64,000 nt of DNA, taken from NCBI RefSeq assembly GCF_021283545.2, contig NZ_CP128540.1:5678501-5742500 (forward strand), given 5' to 3'. A model generated the notes under the pieces. That model worked only from the letters and a program-made list of their open reading frames with translations, searched no databases and was not told where the DNA came from. Positions 63,416 through 64,000 of the stretch are shown here, in pieces; the stretch's first letter is position 1, and each line of letters opens with the position of its first letter. The position numbers and the translations under genes are program-made. This DNA comes from Pseudomonas alloputida. GTDB taxonomy: Bacteria > Pseudomonadota > Gammaproteobacteria > Pseudomonadales > Pseudomonadaceae.

Positions 63416-64000
63416 TCACGGTCTGCTCTTGTCCAGGTAACGGAAGAATTCGTTCTTCGGGTCCAGGACCATCACGTCGCTCTTGCTCGAGAAGCTCTCG
63501 CGGTATGCCTGCAGGCTACGGTGGAACGCATAGAAATCAGCGTCCTGGCTGTAAGCCTTGGCATAGATAGCGGCCGCTTGGGCATCGCCATCACCACGGG
63601 TTTCTTCTGCTTCGCGATAAGCCTCGGCCAGCAGCACACGGCGCTGACGGTCGGCATCGGCACGGATACCCTCAGCCAGCTCGTTACCCTTGGCACGGTG
63701 CTCGCGGGCTTCACGCTCACGCTCGGTGCTCATGCGGTCGAACACGCTGCGGTTGACTTCCTTCGGCAGGTCGATGGCCTTGACGCGCACGTCGACCACC
63801 TCGATGCCCAGTTCCTTGCTCGCCATGCGATTCAGCGATGCAGTGATGTCAGCCATCAGTGCATCACGTTCACCGGAAACCACTTCGTGCAGGGTACGTT
63901 TACCGAACTGGTCGCGCAGGCCACTTTCCAGACGACGCGACAGACGCTCGTCGGCGATCTGCTTCATGCCGGACGTGGCGGTGTAGAAGCGTTCAGCGTC
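63416..64000 (-). CDS. hflC: HflC, SPFH regulator of FtsH (5' end outside window)
   Basis: C-terminal 195 codons visible (the frame stays open to base 64000). KRTLHEVVSGERDALMADITASLNRMASKELGIEVVDVRVKAIDLPKEVNRSVFDRMSTERER is the conserved HflC SPFH core, with the coiled-coil AKGNELAEGIRADADRQRRVLLAEAYREAEETRGDGDAQAAAIYAKAYSQD. With HflK it forms the membrane cage around the FtsH protease. The end FRYLDKSRP is typical. An hflK gene is expected just beyond the window. Confidence 0.94.
   Translation of the reverse strand, partial: DAERFYTATSGMKQIADERLSRRLESGLRDQFGKRTLHEVVSGERDALMADITASLNRMASKELGIEVVDVRVKAIDLPKEVNRSVFDRMSTEREREAREHRAKGNELAEGIRADADRQRRVLLAEAYREAEETRGDGDAQAAAIYAKAYSQDADFYAFHRSLQAYRESFSSKSDVMVLDPKNEFFRYLDKSRP

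Overview
This window is chromosomal DNA of a pseudomonad, most likely the Pseudomonas putida group. The evidence is uniformly GC-rich coding, many P. putida-type REP palindromes between genes, and a gene order (cbiD-cobK, oprC, cycA, urtABCDE, cbpAM, livFGMHK, pncB-nadE-azurin, dnaB, rplI-rpsR-rpsF, rlmB-rnr, purA-hisZ-hflC) that resembles, from memory and not from a search, the KT2440 PP_48xx region. Almost all of it is core genome; the clearest foreign material is one IS110-type insertion sequence and a small type VI secretion (T6SS) effector module.

Layout. 1-1.8 kb: end of a cobalamin operon (cbiD, cobK). 1.9-3.2 kb: NfeD/SPFH membrane pair. 3.4-8.4 kb: copper module (two DUF2946 proteins, PCu(A)C chaperone, TonB-dependent copper receptor, PepSY membrane protein). 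8.4-9.8 kb: IS110-family element that splits a REP. 9.9-17.8 kb: D-amino-acid/glycine permease, then the urea ABC transporter urtABCDE behind a sigma-54-type promoter, with REP pairs inside the operon, and a GNAT acetyltransferase. 17.9-20.6 kb: cbpA-cbpM and a divergent YegD-like Hsp70. 20.7-31.2 kb: single genes (AI-2E-type transporter, PsiF, AraC regulator, EamA exporter, lipase, OsmE, ferritin-like protein, AsmA, a secreted protein with nine 15-residue repeats, a FabR-like repressor, an AGE-family sugar isomerase, an 82-residue unknown). 31.2-32.6 kb: SDR dehydrogenase and a roughly 0.6 kb non-coding stretch crowded with DnaA boxes. 32.6-37.7 kb: branched-chain amino acid ABC transporter. 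38.2-41.7 kb: NAD salvage (pncB-nadE), azurin with an ANR/FNR-like site, LOG hydrolase. 41.8-51.7 kb: YgiQ, DnaB, ribosomal protein operon, RlmB, RNase R. 51.9-52.2 kb: two identical tRNA-Leu(CAG) genes. 52.4-55 kb: iron(III) ABC binding protein and permease without an ATPase. 55-57.5 kb: less GC-rich hcp-effector-immunity module with a duplicated immunity-like gene. 57.7-64 kb: DUF2867 protein, chemoreceptor, purA, hisZ, and hflC running off the end.

Main points for follow-up: (1) the 5' non-coding end of the IS110 element folds, by eye, into a target-binding loop whose two guide segments match the two halves of the REP it is inserted in, sharing the CT core, and the joined ends would make a 17-bp-spaced promoter. 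This is a complete bridge-RNA-style reading of REP targeting. (2) About ten DnaA-box-like 9-mers, two of them perfect, lie within 410 bp downstream of livF: a candidate DnaA titration or reactivation locus. (3) The orphan Hcp-linked glycine-zipper toxin with two paralogous two-TM immunity candidates. (4) The nearly perfect 45-bp minisatellite gene. (5) A hairpin that places the livH Shine-Dalgarno sequence in its loop and stem.

All calls are from reading the sequence; no database search was possible. Where the first in-frame start codon gave an implausible N-terminus, starts were moved to the codon with the best Shine-Dalgarno or family fit, as noted.
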